Assembly (NCBI GenBank): GCA_903813345.2
Contig: CAIIXF020000008.1
Span: 6,768,366-6,832,365 of the forward strand
Reading direction: 5' to 3'
Source: Owenia fusiformis
Lineage: Eukaryota > Annelida > Polychaeta > Sabellida > Oweniidae
Length of the DNA: 64,000 nucleotides
The notes beneath the pieces were generated by a model, which searched no databases, was not told the origin of the DNA, and saw only the letters and a program-made list of their open reading frames with translations. Both the position numbers and the translations under genes were made by a program. Position 1 is the first letter of the stretch. Each line of letters starts with the position of its first letter. Positions 61,701-64,000 of the stretch are shown piece after piece.

Positions 61701-64000
61701 TATTTCGACGTTATAAAAATAAACACTTTTTAAAATTTGTTTAAAAAATTTCTTCACTAAGATTTCTGCAAGAAATAATAACTTCGAATCGGAACCCATG
61801 TGTTAACTTCGATCCAAATATCTACAGTGCAAGTTAAATTAAAAGTACCATGCGCGCAGAGTTTAGTTATAAACTACACAAAGGTGAGGCTCTCTTTTAA
61901 GAAGCGAAGTCGAACTATTGCAAAGGATAAAGTAAAAGTAAAACTACGTGAAAGTATAATAAAGTGAGTTATTGACATTGATGATGTAAACGTGATATCA
62001 TATTTACAGCTGTTCGTGAGGACTTTATTTGATACTACATGTTCTTATAAATACTCTTGGCCTGAATATTAAGATCTCAGATGAAGTACCCACTTAGCCT
62101 TAACAAGTATTATCTCCTATACTCTAACTTATACTTGTTATAAGATCAAAATATCTTGAAATAATAATGAAATATCAATTTGAAAGGTGTAAACTTAAGG
62201 CTAAGAGAATAATGTAAATATTGCGTTACATATTCGAGTGATATTTACCCACTCGACTATTGTATTATTAAGAAATTATTTCCTTTATTTTAAGATTGAC
62301 ATTTTCTACAATTTAAATCATTTCAACTTTTTAATATTATGATAATATATAACGTAATTTTCATTCAAATGTTAGGGTCGCTACATAAGTAAGATTTAAC
62401 ATATGATTTATAATGAAAATAATTTTGTGAAATCACGAAATAACTTACGCTGAGTTTCGACTTTTGTTTTTCTAATTAAACCATTAAGTGATATTCTCGG
62501 CGTAGTTGGAATATCAATTCAATTACCACTGATTGTAGTGAATGACATTCAGACAACTTTATGCTTTAATTACTGCACTTAGTAAAGTCATCTGAGTAAT
62601 GTCTGAAATAAATCTTAAACAATCGGCAATCTAGGGTTTCATATATAACTGATCATGTATATATAATTAAATGTATTGATGTATTTAAAATGTAAAAATC
62701 GATTTAATAAAGTTTTATCATATCATTTTTCTCATAATAAATATATTATAAAGTAGTCATTTTAAAATCATAGTTAGGAAAAGAAAGTATAAAATATGGT
62801 TAGAGTGCAAATGCAAGAATATCCATTTCTAATTAATTACATGTAAAGTACCCTGTTTGAAATACGTAAAATGCACTTAACGTAAAATGCACTTAAAACT
62901 GTGATTAATAAGGAGTAATGAATGTATAAGCAAAATGTGGATGTTCGAATCAGAGTGAAGCACATAACTGTACATCTAATCACAGCTACTATGAAATAAT
63001 ATATTAAGAAGCAAATGTTGCAGTGTAAATTTGATGAGACGTGGGCAATGAATCTCACTTGTTACAATAGAAAACCGCTCTAGAATCTAATCAGAGATAC
63101 AGCTCGATTACGCCCGGTGAAACACCCGATTCACGACCAATTACTTCGTCAGTTGGCCGGAAGACGCTGTATTTCTTCTTGTCTGTTCTTTCGTTCTAAT
63201 CAAAGTGGGTATCGCTACGTTGGTGTGAAAGAAACCAGTAAATTTCCCATTAAATCTTCATATGGTCAGAGTCATTTGGAGCACCTTCTCAGCAGGGGTC
63301 TATATACATGAACACCTGTATCGCGACCCAACTCATCCCTATATCAAAAATGACAAATTTTGTTTTTCTTGGCCCTACGTAGGTATACGCGATTTTATGG
63401 CTGATCATAAATCTCAAGTTGGATTAATTATCGCTCTTAATATAACATCTATATCAGTTCAAATTTACAAATTTAAAAGTGAAAATGTTCTCAGTATGTA
63501 GGCGATATCTTTCATATTTCGCTCAGCAGCTCATCAACGTTTTGTTATTAATTCCAAAGTTCATTTTTGGTGGGGACGCATGTTGGCTGTCATGAAGGCA
63601 TAACACCAATGTTTTCTTTCGTTGAATCTAGTGAACGAAACCATTGATGATATTGTCACATTCCACTAGGATTCTCCCTGCACCTAGCAACTTGCAGTCA
63701 GCCTGAAATCACCTTTTCTAACTAGAGGTCAACAAATGGTCCTACCACGGGGTTTTAATATAGTTCAAACTTAAAACTCACAGTTCCATGTGAAAAAATC
63801 GAGACAATTATAATATTTTCTTTTCGAAAAGTAATAGTTTTAATTGATTTTATACCTGCATCTTGAGTTTTAATTTTTTAATATTCACCAAAGGAAATCA
63901 TCCGGAAGTCTCAGGGTGGAGAAAATTAGATTATGATTTTTCAAAATGTTGATTTCATTTTCTACCCTGAAATTAAGTTATGATATATTTTCGTGTAGGG
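61701..64000. other. Intron of the NK2.2-like gene, no exon seen
   Basis: I looked for the homeodomain signature (a basic run, then WFQNHRYKMKR) and did not find it in any open frame here. At about 61885-61925 lies the fourth copy of the dispersed motif (CTCTCTTTTAAGAAGCGAAG). The frames at 63117-63501 have no recognised domain. Confidence 0.5.

Noticed and set aside
63117-63501. Possible homeodomain or other exon near the right end
   Set aside because: Neither overlapping frame contains homeodomain residues or flanking consensus splice sites.

Overview
The window is AT-rich, intron-bearing, repeat-laden DNA from an animal nuclear genome. It carries no operons, no rRNA and no tRNA that I could recognise. 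The best pointer to the organism is an NK2.2-type homeobox gene at the right end. Together with THAP/DDE transposases, Tc1/mariner-like debris and many foldback elements, it suggests a marine invertebrate, probably a deuterostome or spiralian. I cannot place it further from the sequence alone. Most open frames are chance ORFs in AT-rich DNA.

Layout. Positions 1-24.2 kb are essentially gene-free and hold an imperfect giant hairpin element (3570-4938), a G/C-tract MITE (7560-7766), an AT-rich tandem array (10.94-11.29 kb) and diverged duplications (21.1-22.4 kb). Positions 24254-32339 are one complete 8.1-kb DNA transposon of the Kolobok type, with a TTAA target duplication and 16-bp perfect terminal repeats AGGGAATGCGAAGTTT. 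It carries two convergent, intron-containing and apparently intact genes. On the + strand is an 807-aa THAP-domain DDE transposase. On the - strand is a 195-aa protein that looks like the cytoplasmic Cys-rich 'ballast' domain of the P2X7 receptor. Smaller MITEs have inserted into its introns and upstream DNA. Directly beside its right end lies a 1.1-kb mariner-like MITE with about 190-bp terminal repeats (32353-33446).

Next comes an unrecognised two-exon gene on the - strand (35235-33675, 371 aa). A 72-bp minisatellite with an alternating two-unit pattern follows (37.0-38.4 kb), then a short GC-rich exon-like block open on both strands (40438-40686). The stretch 40.8-49 kb is gene-poor and ends in a 26-bp minisatellite, rich in CACGTG E-boxes, just upstream of a TATA-type promoter and candidate untranslated exon (49104-49231).

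The right end is the 5' part of an NK2.2 (vnd-like) gene: the candidate promoter exon, a short ATG-bearing exon at 54709-54797, and the TN-domain exon at 59879-60116, which ends in the NPYTRWL block. The homeodomain exon is not in the window and must lie beyond 64000. Its introns contain a foldback element (51821-52353) and a dead mariner transposon (60640-61698).

The strongest candidate for a previously undescribed system is the Kolobok element whose second gene encodes a stand-alone P2X7-ballast-like protein.
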